Shown here: piece by piece, positions 48,139 through 57,128 of the stretch
Layout of the letters: every line of letters begins with the position of its first letter
How positions within the stretch are numbered: position 1 is the first letter of the stretch
Source of the DNA: Asticcacaulis taihuensis
GTDB lineage: Bacteria > Pseudomonadota > Alphaproteobacteria > Caulobacterales > Caulobacteraceae
Direction: 5' to 3'
Assembly: GCF_900100255.1 (NCBI RefSeq)
Contig: NZ_FMTS01000005.1
Coordinates: 248,001-312,000, forward strand
DNA: 64,000 nt
Made by a program: the position numbers and the translations under genes
The notes under the pieces: model-generated
Told to the model about the DNA's origin: nothing
Seen by the model: only the letters and a program-made list of their open reading frames with translations
Database searches by the model: none

Positions 48139-49035
48139 TTATTGTGCTGTCCGAACCGGCGCCTGCGCATTGCAGATATCGACCGCGCCGGCGGGCCTCA
48201 CGAAAAACGCGCCGGAGCGATTGGCGCGGGCCTTTATCCACGCGGCAAAGGCCGGGCTGTCGCTGTCCATTACCTGAAAGGATGGGCGTTCGGCTGGCGG
48301 CAGGTCAGCGGCCATTTTCGCGGAAACGATCTTTATGCGCTGGCTGTCATCCTTGTAAAAGCCCAGCTCTTCCGTGCCGCGCGGCCGGTCGGTCAGGAAC
48401 TCCATACCATTGATCACGCGTCCGACCACGGCCAGATTGCGGTCGAGATGGCGCGGGGCGTGACCGATCGCGGTATAAAGCTGTGTGCCGGAGCCGGTAT
48501 CGGGCGCTACATCACGCGCCACGCCGATCATGCCATAGCAATGGATCAGCCAGGCGGTGTGACCATCGCTCGCCACCGGCCAGGACTTCACATGGCCAGC
48601 CTGTTCGGCATAGGCGTCACGATATGGCAATGCCTTGAAACCCGATGGCAGGGCAAATTCATATTCCGCCGGCGGGGTGGGGTTTATTCCCTTTGCCTCG
48701 GTCTTGTCCTCGTCAGGCCGGCCCCATTGCACGACATAGGCGTCCTGAACGCGCAGGATCGAGGCGCCGTCGAAATAGCCGGAGCGCACAAGCTGGCGGA
48801 TATTGGCGACATGGACCGGTGCGAAATCCGGCGCCAGTTGGTAGGTGACCTGATGACCGTCGGCCAGGGTCATCACCACCAGGTCATCCGGCGATACAGT
48901 CATCCAGGCGCTGGCCGGGGCGGCGTCGAGCACTTCCTGCGGCGATGCCTGGGTAGCGCCGCCCTGCTGGGTAATGGGCGCGGCCCCGATCAGGAACAGG
49001 GCGGCGGTGCCGGTCAGGAGCAGGCGCTTGAACAT
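48139..49035 (-). CDS. periplasmic cyclophilin-type peptidyl-prolyl isomerase
   Basis: 298 residues with signal peptide MFKRLLLTGTAALFLIGAAP. The cyclophilin fold is seen in VTYQLAPDFAPVHVANIRQL, GYFDGASILRVQDAYVVQWG, then LPYRDAYAEQAGHVKSWPVA, LIHCYGMIGVARD and LYTAIGHAPRHLDRNLAVVG, followed by GRVINGMEFLTDRPRGT. The active-site Arg/Phe pattern is only partly canonical (ILRVQDAYVVQWG instead of FHRVIPGFMIQGG). It probably helps fold exported proteins. Monocistronic. Confidence 0.85.
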   Translation of the reverse strand: MFKRLLLTGTAALFLIGAAPITQQGGATQASPQEVLDAAPASAWMTVSPDDLVVMTLADGHQVTYQLAPDFAPVHVANIRQLVRSGYFDGASILRVQDAYVVQWGRPDEDKTEAKGINPTPPAEYEFALPSGFKALPYRDAYAEQAGHVKSWPVASDGHTAWLIHCYGMIGVARDVAPDTGSGTQLYTAIGHAPRHLDRNLAVVGRVINGMEFLTDRPRGTEELGFYKDDSQRIKIVSAKMAADLPPAERPSFQVMDSDSPAFAAWIKARANRSGAFFVRPAGAVDICNAQAPVRTAQ

Positions 49036-49226
49036 TGATATCTCCAGAAGGTTTCACTGGAGACTACGCCGTCGCAGGTCGGTTGCAAGCATAAAAACTG
49101 ACGGTTTTCTTCGTATTTTGGCTCAAATTGATGACTGCAATCATTGTTGATCCGGGTTGGCGGACAAGGATATTGCGGTCCTGTAATGAACATGAAAAGC
49201 AGGAGAGGTATTTAAGAGGTTGTCTG

Positions 49227-50414
49227 TTGAGTAAGCATCGTTTTGTTGTTTTGGATGCCGTTCGCGGCGTATGTGCGCTGGCCGTCATGGCGTTTCATTT
49301 TACCGGTCATACCGATTTTCCGAACGCCGTTGTCGCTGTCGATCTGTTTTTCATGCTGAGCGGCTTTGTTATTTGCGCCTCGTACGGTCAGCGAGTCGAA
49401 CGGGGTGAGATTACCTTTAGCCAACTCATCATGAAACGCCTCATACGTCTGTATCCTATGTTCCTGCTCGGCCTGGCTCTGGGCAGCCTGACGCTGATCG
49501 TCATGCGCGCCAATGGTTATACGACGATCAGCAATTTTGAAATTTTGGGCGCCGCCGTTTTCAATTCGCTGTTCATGCCTTTGATCAACACCATATCGAT
49601 CCACAATTTCGGCAATCTCCAACCAGCCATCGGCTCAATAGCGCCGGCAAACGGTGCACTATGGTCATTGTTTTTCGAGGCATTCATCAGTTTGTGCATG
49701 ATGGCTTTCATAAATCGCAGGCCCAGGGAACTGGCCATGATTTGTGTTCTGGCCTTGGTGTTCTGGTTCATTCTGGGTCTCGCGCTTAATATTTCTGCGC
49801 ATAGCCGTACGCTCCAGATAATGGGGGGATATACGTCCGGAAATGTGATGCTGGGCTATCCAAGGGTCATATTCGGCTTCTCAGTCGGAGTCCTTATTTA
49901 TAAACTGACGGAAGGGACAACGCCGGCCGGTCTTGCCCTGCTGAAAATGAGGGCAAGCCTCGGCCTGTTTGCCAAAAGTCCGGTCATGCTGATAATCCTG
50001 ACTATAGCTGCGCTGTGCATCACCTATGATCTGCGTGGAATGGTATATCTGGCTTCGCTGATTGTCCTTTGCCCGCTTATTCTTTTGCTCGGATCCGGAA
50101 TGACCGCGCCTGGGCGCATTGTGGCGGGCATATCAAATGCCTTGGGCTGGTTGTCCTATCCACTCTATTGTCTGCATATTCCAGTTGGTAATCTGATTTC
50201 GGTCTGGCTCCACGGAATAAGGGCAGACGCGCCTCTGGCCTTCCAATTGGACTTTCCGCTGGTGGCCTCGGCCGCGAGCATTTTACTGGCTGTGATAGCC
50301 GGGTTGGCCATCGATGAGCCTGTCCGAAAATGGCTCACGCGGCGGTTTGATAATGGAGGTGCCGTCGTCAGAAAAACCTCTGGCCGTACTGAACCGGGTA
50401 AAACCACATCTTAA
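49227..50414 (+). CDS. acyltransferase 3 (OafA/YrhL-like) membrane protein
   Basis: 395 residues from TTG 49227, preferred because AAGAGG lies eight bases upstream and the family starts right here (RFVVLDAVRGVCALAVMAFH); an ATG at 49131 has no Shine-Dalgarno. About ten transmembrane helices, with FHFTGH, VDLFFMLSGFVICASYG, RLIRLYPMFLLGL, PANGALWSLFFEAFISLCMM and WLSYPLYCLHIPVGN. Such enzymes O-acetylate or succinylate surface polysaccharides or lipids. Codon use is slightly more AT-rich than the neighbours, which hints at acquisition. Confidence 0.83.
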   Translation: MSKHRFVVLDAVRGVCALAVMAFHFTGHTDFPNAVVAVDLFFMLSGFVICASYGQRVERGEITFSQLIMKRLIRLYPMFLLGLALGSLTLIVMRANGYTTISNFEILGAAVFNSLFMPLINTISIHNFGNLQPAIGSIAPANGALWSLFFEAFISLCMMAFINRRPRELAMICVLALVFWFILGLALNISAHSRTLQIMGGYTSGNVMLGYPRVIFGFSVGVLIYKLTEGTTPAGLALLKMRASLGLFAKSPVMLIILTIAALCITYDLRGMVYLASLIVLCPLILLLGSGMTAPGRIVAGISNALGWLSYPLYCLHIPVGNLISVWLHGIRADAPLAFQLDFPLVASAASILLAVIAGLAIDEPVRKWLTRRFDNGGAVVRKTSGRTEPGKTTS

Positions 50415-50468
50415 CCACGTCTGTTCACCGCGTTTTCGCATCCGCAGCGTAGGATGGAGGCTCAATCG

Positions 50469-50924
50469 ATGGAGTTTCCCTTGCTGCCCCAAATGTCGCG
50501 CGCCGCCAAAATGACCCTGCTTGTCCGCACCTGCCTGGCGGTCCTTACCGTGACCATTGCCATTCTGGTCTTCGGGCCGTTTGGCGGTCTGGAACAGAAG
50601 GTCGGCTTCACCGACAAGGAAGCGCATGTGCTGGCTTTTTATGCCCTGACGGGCTTAAGCCTGCTGGCCCTGCCGAAAATCCGCAAATGGGACGTGGCCC
50701 TGATCTGCCTGGCCATCGGCGGCCTGATCGAGGTGGTGCAGGCCATGGTGGGCCGCGATGGCAATGTACCAGACTGGCTGGCGGATGCGTTCGGCATATC
50801 CCTGGTCATGGCGCCGCTGGTCATGCAGTCGATGCGCCGGTCGATGCAGGGCAGCCGCCCGTCGCGCCGCCGCACAGATCGTGTGGGCGCGAATGCCGAT
50901 GCGGTCAGCAAGTTGCCTCTCTGA
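50469..50924 (+). CDS. VanZ-like family membrane protein
   Basis: 151 residues from ATG 50469 with GGAGG eight bases upstream. Four hydrophobic segments; FTDKEAHVLAFYALTGLSLL and GGLIEVVQAMVGRDGNVPDW with LADAFGISLVM show the VanZ pattern (xDKxxHxxAF then E-x-x-Q and D-x-x-A-N-xxG). Function unclear; relatives confer teicoplanin tolerance or occur in exopolysaccharide loci. It follows the acyltransferase by 54 bp and may be cotranscribed. A strong terminator follows. Confidence 0.8.
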   Translation: MEFPLLPQMSRAAKMTLLVRTCLAVLTVTIAILVFGPFGGLEQKVGFTDKEAHVLAFYALTGLSLLALPKIRKWDVALICLAIGGLIEVVQAMVGRDGNVPDWLADAFGISLVMAPLVMQSMRRSMQGSRPSRRRTDRVGANADAVSKLPL

Positions 50925-50941
50925 ATTTTCCATAGTTATAA

Positions 50942-50975
50942 AAATGGCGCCGGTAGCTGAGTTCCGGCGCCATTT
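50942..50975. terminator. bidirectional terminator
   Basis: AAATGGCGCCGG (50942-50953) pairs perfectly with CCGGCGCCATTT (50964-50975), 10-nt loop, A/T-rich on both sides. It serves the VanZ-like gene (plus) and the secreted hypothetical gene (minus). Confidence 0.85.
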
Positions 50976-50996
50976 CATTTCGTCCGGTGTCAGGCC

Positions 50997-51392
50997 CTAT
51001 TCGACATAGTTGCTGTCGATGGAGGCATAGACGATGCCTGGCTTTTCGATCTGTGCCAGTTCGACCGCGCCGGTCGCATCGACTTTTGCCTTGCCGTCAA
51101 CGGCGTAGGCAACATTGTTCGAAACGTAGTTGTAAGTGAAATAGGTGCTGACCACGCCGTCATTGACCTTGCAGCCTTCGACCTTGATCAGGCGCTTGCT
51201 CTGGGCGGGGGCGCTGTCACGGACCTTGTCAGCGGCCGCATCGGCGATGGGCTTGCCGACGGCTTCTTCCTGGGCGGTGGTGCAGCTATGCGACGAGGGG
51301 TTAGTGAAGCTGCCTTCGGCAAAGCTCGGGGCAGCGGAAACGGAAGCGACCAGCAGGGCGGCGCCGGCGAGGAGGGAGACGGATTTCATCAT
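50997..51392 (-). CDS. secreted hypothetical protein
   Basis: 131 residues from ATG 51392 (a second ATG follows at once). Signal peptide SVSLLAGAALLVASVSAAPS. The mature part has two Cys (SHSCTTAQEE and VEGCKVNDGVV) that may form a disulfide, with YFTYNYVSNNVAYAVDGKAK, beta-rich. No family recognised. It is closed by the bidirectional terminator at 50942. Confidence 0.6.
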   Translation of the reverse strand: MMKSVSLLAGAALLVASVSAAPSFAEGSFTNPSSHSCTTAQEEAVGKPIADAAADKVRDSAPAQSKRLIKVEGCKVNDGVVSTYFTYNYVSNNVAYAVDGKAKVDATGAVELAQIEKPGIVYASIDSNYVE

Positions 51393-51547
51393 GGGACACA
51401 CTCACAAAGTTTAGGGTTGCGGTTTATAGCGCGTCACGGCCTAAAAGAGGGGAGGGAGTGGCTGTGACAAACCGAGGCTGCACCACATTGACAGCGCTGT
51501 CATTAACAAATATCGCGCTGCAACATTTTGTGATCGTATACGATTAT

Positions 51548-52060
51548 TCAGTCAAATGTACGATCAGCGAATTGTGACCAAAACCGTATGGGTTTTAATT
51601 CGGCGGGAACAGGTACAGTAATCGGTAGGTGGGTTTCCCGGCCAATATATTCGTGAAGGTTGGTCCCGTAATAAATAATATCGGATTGATAGACGGAGAA
51701 TACGGGATTGTCGGCCTCGGCGGGATCAGACGGCAGATAGCGGTGACCGCACAGAGGGATAAGCTTAGGCGCAGCATCAACAATTTCATTAAGCGCACTG
51801 GCACGTAATTTCGCCGTCACAGGACGGTTTCCCCAATCAGGCAACCACAGGCTATTGTTTTCAACATCAAACAATAGCCCTTCGTAAGGCCAACGCAACA
51901 TTGTTCTGATTGCCTCATTATCCGATCGCCAATCGTAATGCAGAAGTGGATGGCGCTCACTCAGAAAGGCCATCAGGTCCGGCGGAAACACCAAACCGTA
52001 CATATCCTGCGCCCGATCCAGTTCTTTCGGTGTATAAGCCTCAAACCATTCGATCTTCAT
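51548..52060 (-). CDS. SMI1/KNR4 (SUKH) family protein
   Basis: 170 residues. Pattern: FEAYTPKELDRAQDMYGLVF, PPDLMAFLSERHPLLHYDWR, GLLFDVENNSLWLPDWG, LIPLCGHRYLPSDPA, PVFSVYQSDIIYYGTNLHEY. This is the SUKH fold, whose bacterial members are often immunity proteins against contact-dependent or polymorphic toxins. No toxin gene is adjacent, so it may be an orphan immunity protein or a housekeeping member. More AT-rich than gpsA next to it. Confidence 0.75.
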   Translation of the reverse strand: MKIEWFEAYTPKELDRAQDMYGLVFPPDLMAFLSERHPLLHYDWRSDNEAIRTMLRWPYEGLLFDVENNSLWLPDWGNRPVTAKLRASALNEIVDAAPKLIPLCGHRYLPSDPAEADNPVFSVYQSDIIYYGTNLHEYIGRETHLPITVPVPAELKPIRFWSQFADRTFD

Positions 52061-52088
52061 ATGCCCCCGCCCTATTTTTGCTTTCGGC

Positions 52089-53096
52089 CTAAGCCCGCTC
52101 GCTTTTCAGTGGCCGTGACAACAGGGCCTCGATGGCGCGGGACACGTCCATCTCGCCGGTCAGGACGGCATTGACCGCCTCGCAGATCGGCAGTTCGACC
52201 TTGTGTTTGCGGCCGAGATCAACCACGGCCGGCGCCGATTGCACACCTTCCGCCACTGACACCTTGCCTTCGAGGAACTGGGCCAGGGTCTGCCCCTGAC
52301 CAAGCGCCAGGCCGACGCTCATATTGCGTGATTGCGGCGAGCTACATGTGAGCACCAGATCGCCCAGCCCGCACAGGCCGGACATGGTCTCGAAGCGCGC
52401 GCCTAGCGCAATCGCCATGCGCGACATCTCGGCGAAGCCACGCGTGATCAGGGCGGCGTGGGCATTGCGCCCCAGCCCCTTGCCCTCGGCGATGCCGCAG
52501 GCGATGGCGATGACGTTCTTGATCGCGCCACCAGCCTCGGCGCCGATCAGGTCGGTCGATTGATAGGGCCGGAAGGTGGGGCCGGCCAGGGTGGCGGCGA
52601 TGCGCGCGCCCAGCGCCTCATCCTCGCAGGCGATGGTGACGGCCGACGGCAGTCCCATGGCCACTTCCCTGGCGAAGTTGGGACCGGCCAGCACGCCGGG
52701 ACTGGCTTCGGGCAGAACATCTTCCAGCACCTCGGTCATCAGGGCGTCCGTGCCGCGCTCGACGCCCTTGGCGCACAACACCACCGGTAGGCCGTCTCTG
52801 ACATAAGGCTTGAAGGCGGACAGTGTGGCGCGCATGAACTGCGCCGGCGGCACGGCCAGGATCAGGTCGCACGCCGCCAGGTCGGCGAAGTCGCTGGTGG
52901 CGGTGATATCGGCCGAAAGCCTGACCCCGCCGAGATAGAGGCTGTTTTCGTGCTGGCCATTGATCGAGGCCACCACCTCCGGTTCGCGGGCGTGGAGGAT
53001 GACGGTATTGCCGCCGAGCGTCGAAACCTGCGCCAGCGCCGTGCCCCAGGCGCCCGCGCCGATGACGCCTACCTTGTTGAAAGTCTGAACCGTCAC
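52089..53096 (-). CDS. gpsA: glycerol-3-phosphate dehydrogenase [NAD(P)+]
   Basis: 335 residues, GTG start overlapping the tsaD stop by 4 nt. [16 protein letters not shown] (Rossmann), [69 protein letters not shown] with the catalytic Lys, and [18 protein letters not shown]. It makes sn-glycerol-3-phosphate for phospholipids. tsaD-gpsA is a common alphaproteobacterial order. Confidence 0.95.
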   Translation of the reverse strand: MTVQTFNKVGVIGAGAWGTALAQVSTLGGNTVILHAREPEVVASINGQHENSLYLGGVRLSADITATSDFADLAACDLILAVPPAQFMRATLSAFKPYVRDGLPVVLCAKGVERGTDALMTEVLEDVLPEASPGVLAGPNFAREVAMGLPSAVTIACEDEALGARIAATLAGPTFRPYQSTDLIGAEAGGAIKNVIAIACGIAEGKGLGRNAHAALITRGFAEMSRMAIALGARFETMSGLCGLGDLVLTCSSPQSRNMSVGLALGQGQTLAQFLEGKVSVAEGVQSAPAVVDLGRKHKVELPICEAVNAVLTGEMDVSRAIEALLSRPLKSERA

Positions 53097-54202
53097 GCCT
53101 TGGCTCCCTTGCGGCCGGAATATTTATGGATCGGCGCATGGGCGGCGCTCGTCTCATCGAGCGGCCAGCGCGGCCGCGCGATGGTGCTCATGCCCGTCTC
53201 TGTGTCGGGGAGCGCACCCTTGCCCAGCTTTTCATAATGTTCAAGCCCCGCCAGGGCGATCATGGCGGCATTATCGGTGCAGTATTTCAGCGGCGGGGCT
53301 TTCAGCACGAAGCCATTTTTCTCCGCCGTGGCGGTCAGAGCCGCGCGCAGCGCCAGATTGGCCGCCACGCCGCCGGCCACCACAAAGGCCGGATCGGTTA
53401 CGGTGGTTTGTTCTCTGAAAAGCTTCATGGCGCGGTCGGAGCGTTCGACCAGTTGCCGGGCAATCGCCGCCTGCACACCGGCGCAGAGGTCGGCCCGATC
53501 CTGCTCTGTCTTCACTTCGGCATGGGCGATCAGGGCGGCGGCGGTCTTCAGGCCCGAAAAGGAAAAGTCGCAGTCCTTGCGGCCCAGCAGGGCGCGCGGC
53601 AGGGTAAAGCGGCTGGCGTCGCCGGTTTTGGCGCAGGCTTCCAGCGCCGGACCGCCGGGATAGCCCAGTCCCAGCACCTTGGCGATCTTGTCGAAAGCCT
53701 CGCCCGCCGCGTCATCGATGGTGGTGCCGAGACGCTCATAATCGCCGACGCCCTTCACGCTCAGAAGCTGGCAATGGCCGCCGGAAATCAGCAACAACAG
53801 GAAGGGAAACTGGACATCTTCGGTCAGGCGGGCGGAAAGGGCGTGGCCTTCCAGATGGTTGATACCGATCAGCGGCAGGTCGCGCGCCAGGGCAAAGCCC
53901 TTGGCGAACGAAAGCCCCACCATCACACCGCCGATCAGACCGGGGCCGGAGGTGGCCGCCACCAGATCAAGCCCCGGATCGCCGGCTTCCGCCAGCGCCT
54001 GCCGCGCCAGATCGTCAATGGTCTCGACATGGCTGCGCGCGGCGATTTCCGGCACCACGCCGCCGAACGCCTTGTGCTGCATCACCTGGCTGTGGATGAC
54101 CGATGACAGTACATGCGTGCCCGCATCATCGCGGCGCACCACCGCCACGGCGGTTTCGTCGCAACTCGATTCGATACCCAGAACGGTCAGGCTTGAGGAC
54201 AT
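53093..54202 (-). CDS. tsaD: tRNA N6-adenosine threonylcarbamoyltransferase
   Basis: 369 residues from ATG 54202; nine further codons are open upstream into the repeat element. [69 protein letters not shown] (metal-binding HxxxH), [34 protein letters not shown] and [12 protein letters not shown] identify TsaD/Gcp. With TsaB/TsaE it makes t6A37 in ANN-decoding tRNAs. First gene of tsaD-gpsA. Confidence 0.95.
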   Translation of the reverse strand: MSSSLTVLGIESSCDETAVAVVRRDDAGTHVLSSVIHSQVMQHKAFGGVVPEIAARSHVETIDDLARQALAEAGDPGLDLVAATSGPGLIGGVMVGLSFAKGFALARDLPLIGINHLEGHALSARLTEDVQFPFLLLLISGGHCQLLSVKGVGDYERLGTTIDDAAGEAFDKIAKVLGLGYPGGPALEACAKTGDASRFTLPRALLGRKDCDFSFSGLKTAAALIAHAEVKTEQDRADLCAGVQAAIARQLVERSDRAMKLFREQTTVTDPAFVVAGGVAANLALRAALTATAEKNGFVLKAPPLKYCTDNAAMIALAGLEHYEKLGKGALPDTETGMSTIARPRWPLDETSAAHAPIHKYSGRKGAKA

Positions 54203-54220
54203 AACAACCCTTGCAAGATA

Positions 54221-54354
54221 CCCCACCACCCCGCCCTTCGGGCGCGGTCCCCCTCCCCATCAAAGATGGGGAGGTACAGGAAAAACTATACCTCCCCGGC
54301 TATGCCGGGGAGGGGGACCGCACGACGCGCGAAGCGCTAGATGCGGTGGTGGGG
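54221..54354. repeat. MITE/REP-like intergenic element with inverted ends
   Basis: CCCCACCACC with CGGTCCCCCTCCCC at the left end (54221-54257) is mirrored by GGGGAGGGGGACCG and CGGTGGTGGGG at the right (to 54354). Internally CCCCATC-AAA-GATGGGG and CCCCGGC-TAT-GCCGGGG stems add a cruciform. The TGGTCCCCCTCCCC word is shared with the element at 33987. It lies between tsaD and hemC (divergent). Confidence 0.7.
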
Positions 54355-54462
54355 CTTCTTACTACAAAGAACATAAGAAAGATGGCTCTTAACACCCTGC
54401 CATATAGTCGCACGTCAAGTCTTTTGCATTGATCCTGCATGACAAAGTGCTAGTGAAGGGCC

Positions 54463-55404
54463 ATGAGCAAGCTGAAAATCGGTACGCGTGGATCGAAACT
54501 GGCCCTGACGCAATGCGGCTGGGTGCAGCGGCAGATCGTGGCCTTGATGGGTTTTGATCCGGCCCAGGCCGACGACATTGCCCCCTTGACCATCATCACC
54601 ACCCAGGGTGACCGTATCCAGGACCGCCGCCTGATCGAGGCCGGTGGCAAGCAGTTGTTCACCAAGGAAATCGAGGACGCCCTGCTGCGCGGCGATATCG
54701 ATGTCGCCGTTCATTCGCTGAAGGATATGCCGGCGGCCGATATTCCCGGCCTCAGCCTTTGCGCCATACCGGTGCGCGAAGACCCGCGCGACGCCTTTAT
54801 CAGCCTGAAGTATGAACGTGTGGAAGACATGCCCGCCGGTGCGCGGCTCGGCACGGCCAGTTTGCGGCGTCAGGCGCAGATGCTCAGCCTGCGCCCGGAT
54901 CTCGAAATCGTCATGATACGCGGCAATGTCGATACGCGCCTGTCGAAACTGGCCGCCGGCGATTGTGACGCCATGCTGCTGGCGGCGGCGGGCCTCAACC
55001 GCATGGGGCTGAGCGCGCATATCCGCTCCTATATTGATGCCGATATCCACGCCTCCGCCCCCGGCCAGGGCGCGCTGGCCGTGCAATGCCGCTCCGATGA
55101 TCTCGGCGCCGAATGGATGCGCAAGCTGCATCACGAACCGACCTTCCTCGCAGTCCAGGCCGAGCGCGGCGCGCTCGAAGCGCTCGAAGCCTCCTGCCGC
55201 ACGGCGGTGGGCGCCTATGCGACCATCGACGGCGATACCCTGTCGCTGTTTGTCGAGGCGCTCAGCGCCGATGGCAAGACCCGCTGGCAGCGGCGCGAAA
55301 CCCTGATCCATCCGAATGCCCTGAGCGCCCGCAATCTGGGCCTGCGGCTGGGCGTTGAAATCAAGGTCGAGGCGGGGCCTGATCTTATTCAGATCGGCGG
55401 CTAG
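54463..55404 (+). CDS. hemC: hydroxymethylbilane synthase (porphobilinogen deaminase)
   Basis: 313 residues. KIGTRGSKLALTQCGWVQRQ, TTQGDRIQDRRLIEAGGKQL, FTKEIEDALLRGDIDVAVHS, LKDMPA, GTASLRRQAQML, RGNVDTRLSKL, and the dipyrromethane cofactor Cys in LEASCRTAVGAYA. It polymerises four porphobilinogen units. First gene of hemC-hemD-Mic60-HemY. Confidence 0.96.
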   Translation: MSKLKIGTRGSKLALTQCGWVQRQIVALMGFDPAQADDIAPLTIITTQGDRIQDRRLIEAGGKQLFTKEIEDALLRGDIDVAVHSLKDMPAADIPGLSLCAIPVREDPRDAFISLKYERVEDMPAGARLGTASLRRQAQMLSLRPDLEIVMIRGNVDTRLSKLAAGDCDAMLLAAAGLNRMGLSAHIRSYIDADIHASAPGQGALAVQCRSDDLGAEWMRKLHHEPTFLAVQAERGALEALEASCRTAVGAYATIDGDTLSLFVEALSADGKTRWQRRETLIHPNALSARNLGLRLGVEIKVEAGPDLIQIGG

Positions 55405-55405
55405 G

Positions 55406-56155
55406 ATGACAAATCGCGCGCCTCTCGTCTGGGTTACGCGCACCACCGAAGGCGCCCGCCGGACCGCCCGCGCGGTCGAAGCCTTGGGCTATCACACCCT
55501 CGTCGCGCCGGTGCTGAAGATTCAGGCGCTAAAGCCGATCATTGATCCACACAGTTTTGACGGGGTGATTTTCACCAGCCGCAATGGGCTGAATGCCTTC
55601 TCTAGCTTGTGTGGCCGCCGCGCGCTGACGGCCTGGTGCGTCGGTGACGCCACCGCCCGGGCGGCAGGCGAGAAAGGTTTTCAGCCGGTGATCAGCGCCG
55701 GCGCTGATAGCAAGGCGCTCGTCGCGCTAATTCGCCAGACCGCCGATCGGCACAGCCGCCTTTTCTATGCTGCGCCGGCCGAACCGGCGGCGGCACTCTG
55801 TCAGGTTCTGTGCGCCGATGGTTTTCAGGTCAGTGAAGCGGCAGTTTACGAAACGCAAAGTGTGGTGCCGCGCCTGAACCCTGCCGATCTGCCGCGCATC
55901 CGCCATATCCTTGTGCAATCGCCAAAGGCCGGCCGCGCCATCGCCGAGGCGCTGATCGCCTGGCATGATAAACTTTGCTTCCCCAATCTCCGCTTTATCT
56001 GTATTTCTGAAGCGGCATGGCAAGGCGTGGAAGCCGGTTTGCGCCAAAGCGCCGCGCCGGAAATCAGAAAGGCCGTGGCGGCGGGACTGGATCGGCGCAT
56101 TGCCGAGACGCCCGATGAGGCCGCCATGCTGAGACTGTTAGAGACGGACGGATGA
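55406..56155 (+). CDS. hemD: uroporphyrinogen-III synthase
   Basis: 249 residues from ATG 55406, one base after the hemC stop. The family is divergent in sequence, but APLVWVTRTTEGARRTARAV, HSFDGVIFTSRNGLNAF, WCVGDATARAAGEKGFQPV, YETQSVVPRLNP and FICISEAAWQGVEAG match its two-domain pattern, and the position after hemC is decisive. It cyclises hydroxymethylbilane with D-ring inversion. The ATG of the next gene follows one base after its TGA. Confidence 0.88.
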   Translation: MTNRAPLVWVTRTTEGARRTARAVEALGYHTLVAPVLKIQALKPIIDPHSFDGVIFTSRNGLNAFSSLCGRRALTAWCVGDATARAAGEKGFQPVISAGADSKALVALIRQTADRHSRLFYAAPAEPAAALCQVLCADGFQVSEAAVYETQSVVPRLNPADLPRIRHILVQSPKAGRAIAEALIAWHDKLCFPNLRFICISEAAWQGVEAGLRQSAAPEIRKAVAAGLDRRIAETPDEAAMLRLLETDG

Positions 56156-56156
56156 T

Positions 56157-57128
56157 ATGAGCGACCCGCTAAATACCAGCGACATCAATGCCGAGGGCCA
56201 GGCCATAGAGACTCAAGATTGGGCCGATCCGAAAACCACAAATATCGCGCGCCTGATGGCCTTCTTCATCCTGCCGTCGGTGTTTGTCCTGATCGCCATT
56301 TTCGCCGTTTTCTGGGGGCTGACCCATCAGAAGAAACCGGCCGTCGCCACCGCGGCACCGGTGCCCGCTGTCAGCGCCCCGGCCGTGGCCACCGACAAGG
56401 ATGCCCAGATCGCGCAACTGCAAGCCCAGCTTCTGGCCCTGCAGAGCCAGTTTCATCCCGTTGAAGGCGCTCCTGCGGCTCCCGCGCAGCCCTATTATGC
56501 TCCAGACCCCACGGCTTTGGCGCAACTCTCCGCCCGTGTCGACCGCGTCGAGGCCGCCCAGCGCGAACTGGTCAAGGCCACGGCCGCCGCCTATGCCGCG
56601 CGCAGCCTGCAACTGGCGGCGCAGGATGAAAAGCCCTTCCTTTCGGAACTGGCCGTGGTCGAGCCGGCGCTGAATGATCCGGCTGTTGCCGCAGCCTTAC
56701 GCCCCTATGCCGAAAAGGGCGTGCCAAGCGCGGTCGCCCTGGCCGTCACCTTTCCCTCTGTCGCCGCCCGCGCCAATATCGCCGCCCATGCCGATGACGG
56801 CAAGACCGGCCTCCTCGACAAGATCCGTCACGCACTCGGCGGCTTCATCTCAGTGCGGCGCATTGGCAATCCGGGCGGGCAAGGGGCAGAAGCCATACTC
56901 GAACGGGCTGAAATCCGGCTGAACAGCGGCGATCTCAAAGGCGCCGTCGCCTATCTCGATACGCTTTCTCCCGCGGCGCAAAAAGCCCTGTCGCCGTGGC
57001 TGGAGGAAGCCCGCGCCCGCGTACTGGTCGATGACACCACGCGACGCCTTTCGGAAACCGCACTCAATCGCCTGAGCCAGATGACCGGCAGCCCGTCCGC
57101 GCCGCTGATCAATGGGGGCGTCCTGTGA
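56157..57128 (+). CDS. Mic60/mitofilin-like inner-membrane protein
   Basis: 323 residues: a short cytoplasmic N-terminus, one transmembrane helix (about 33-53, LMAFFILPSVFVLIAIFAVF), an Ala/Pro linker, a coiled coil (about 80-160, DAQIAQLQAQLLALQSQF, LSARVDRVEAAQREL) and a C-terminal helical domain (GLLDKIRHALGGFISVRRIG, ERAEIRLNSGDLKGAVAYLD, LSPWLEEARARVLVDDTTRR) matching the mitofilin signature domain. Alphaproteobacterial Mic60 is encoded beside hem genes and shapes intracytoplasmic or inner membranes. It overlaps the next gene by 4 nt (GTGA). Confidence 0.85.
   Translation: MSDPLNTSDINAEGQAIETQDWADPKTTNIARLMAFFILPSVFVLIAIFAVFWGLTHQKKPAVATAAPVPAVSAPAVATDKDAQIAQLQAQLLALQSQFHPVEGAPAAPAQPYYAPDPTALAQLSARVDRVEAAQRELVKATAAAYAARSLQLAAQDEKPFLSELAVVEPALNDPAVAAALRPYAEKGVPSAVALAVTFPSVAARANIAAHADDGKTGLLDKIRHALGGFISVRRIGNPGGQGAEAILERAEIRLNSGDLKGAVAYLDTLSPAAQKALSPWLEEARARVLVDDTTRRLSETALNRLSQMTGSPSAPLINGGVL

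Noticed and set aside
48142-49038. 298-codon plus-strand frame opposite the cyclophilin gene
   Set aside because: Exact antisense shadow of a gene with a signal peptide and a cyclophilin pattern; no credible start signal.
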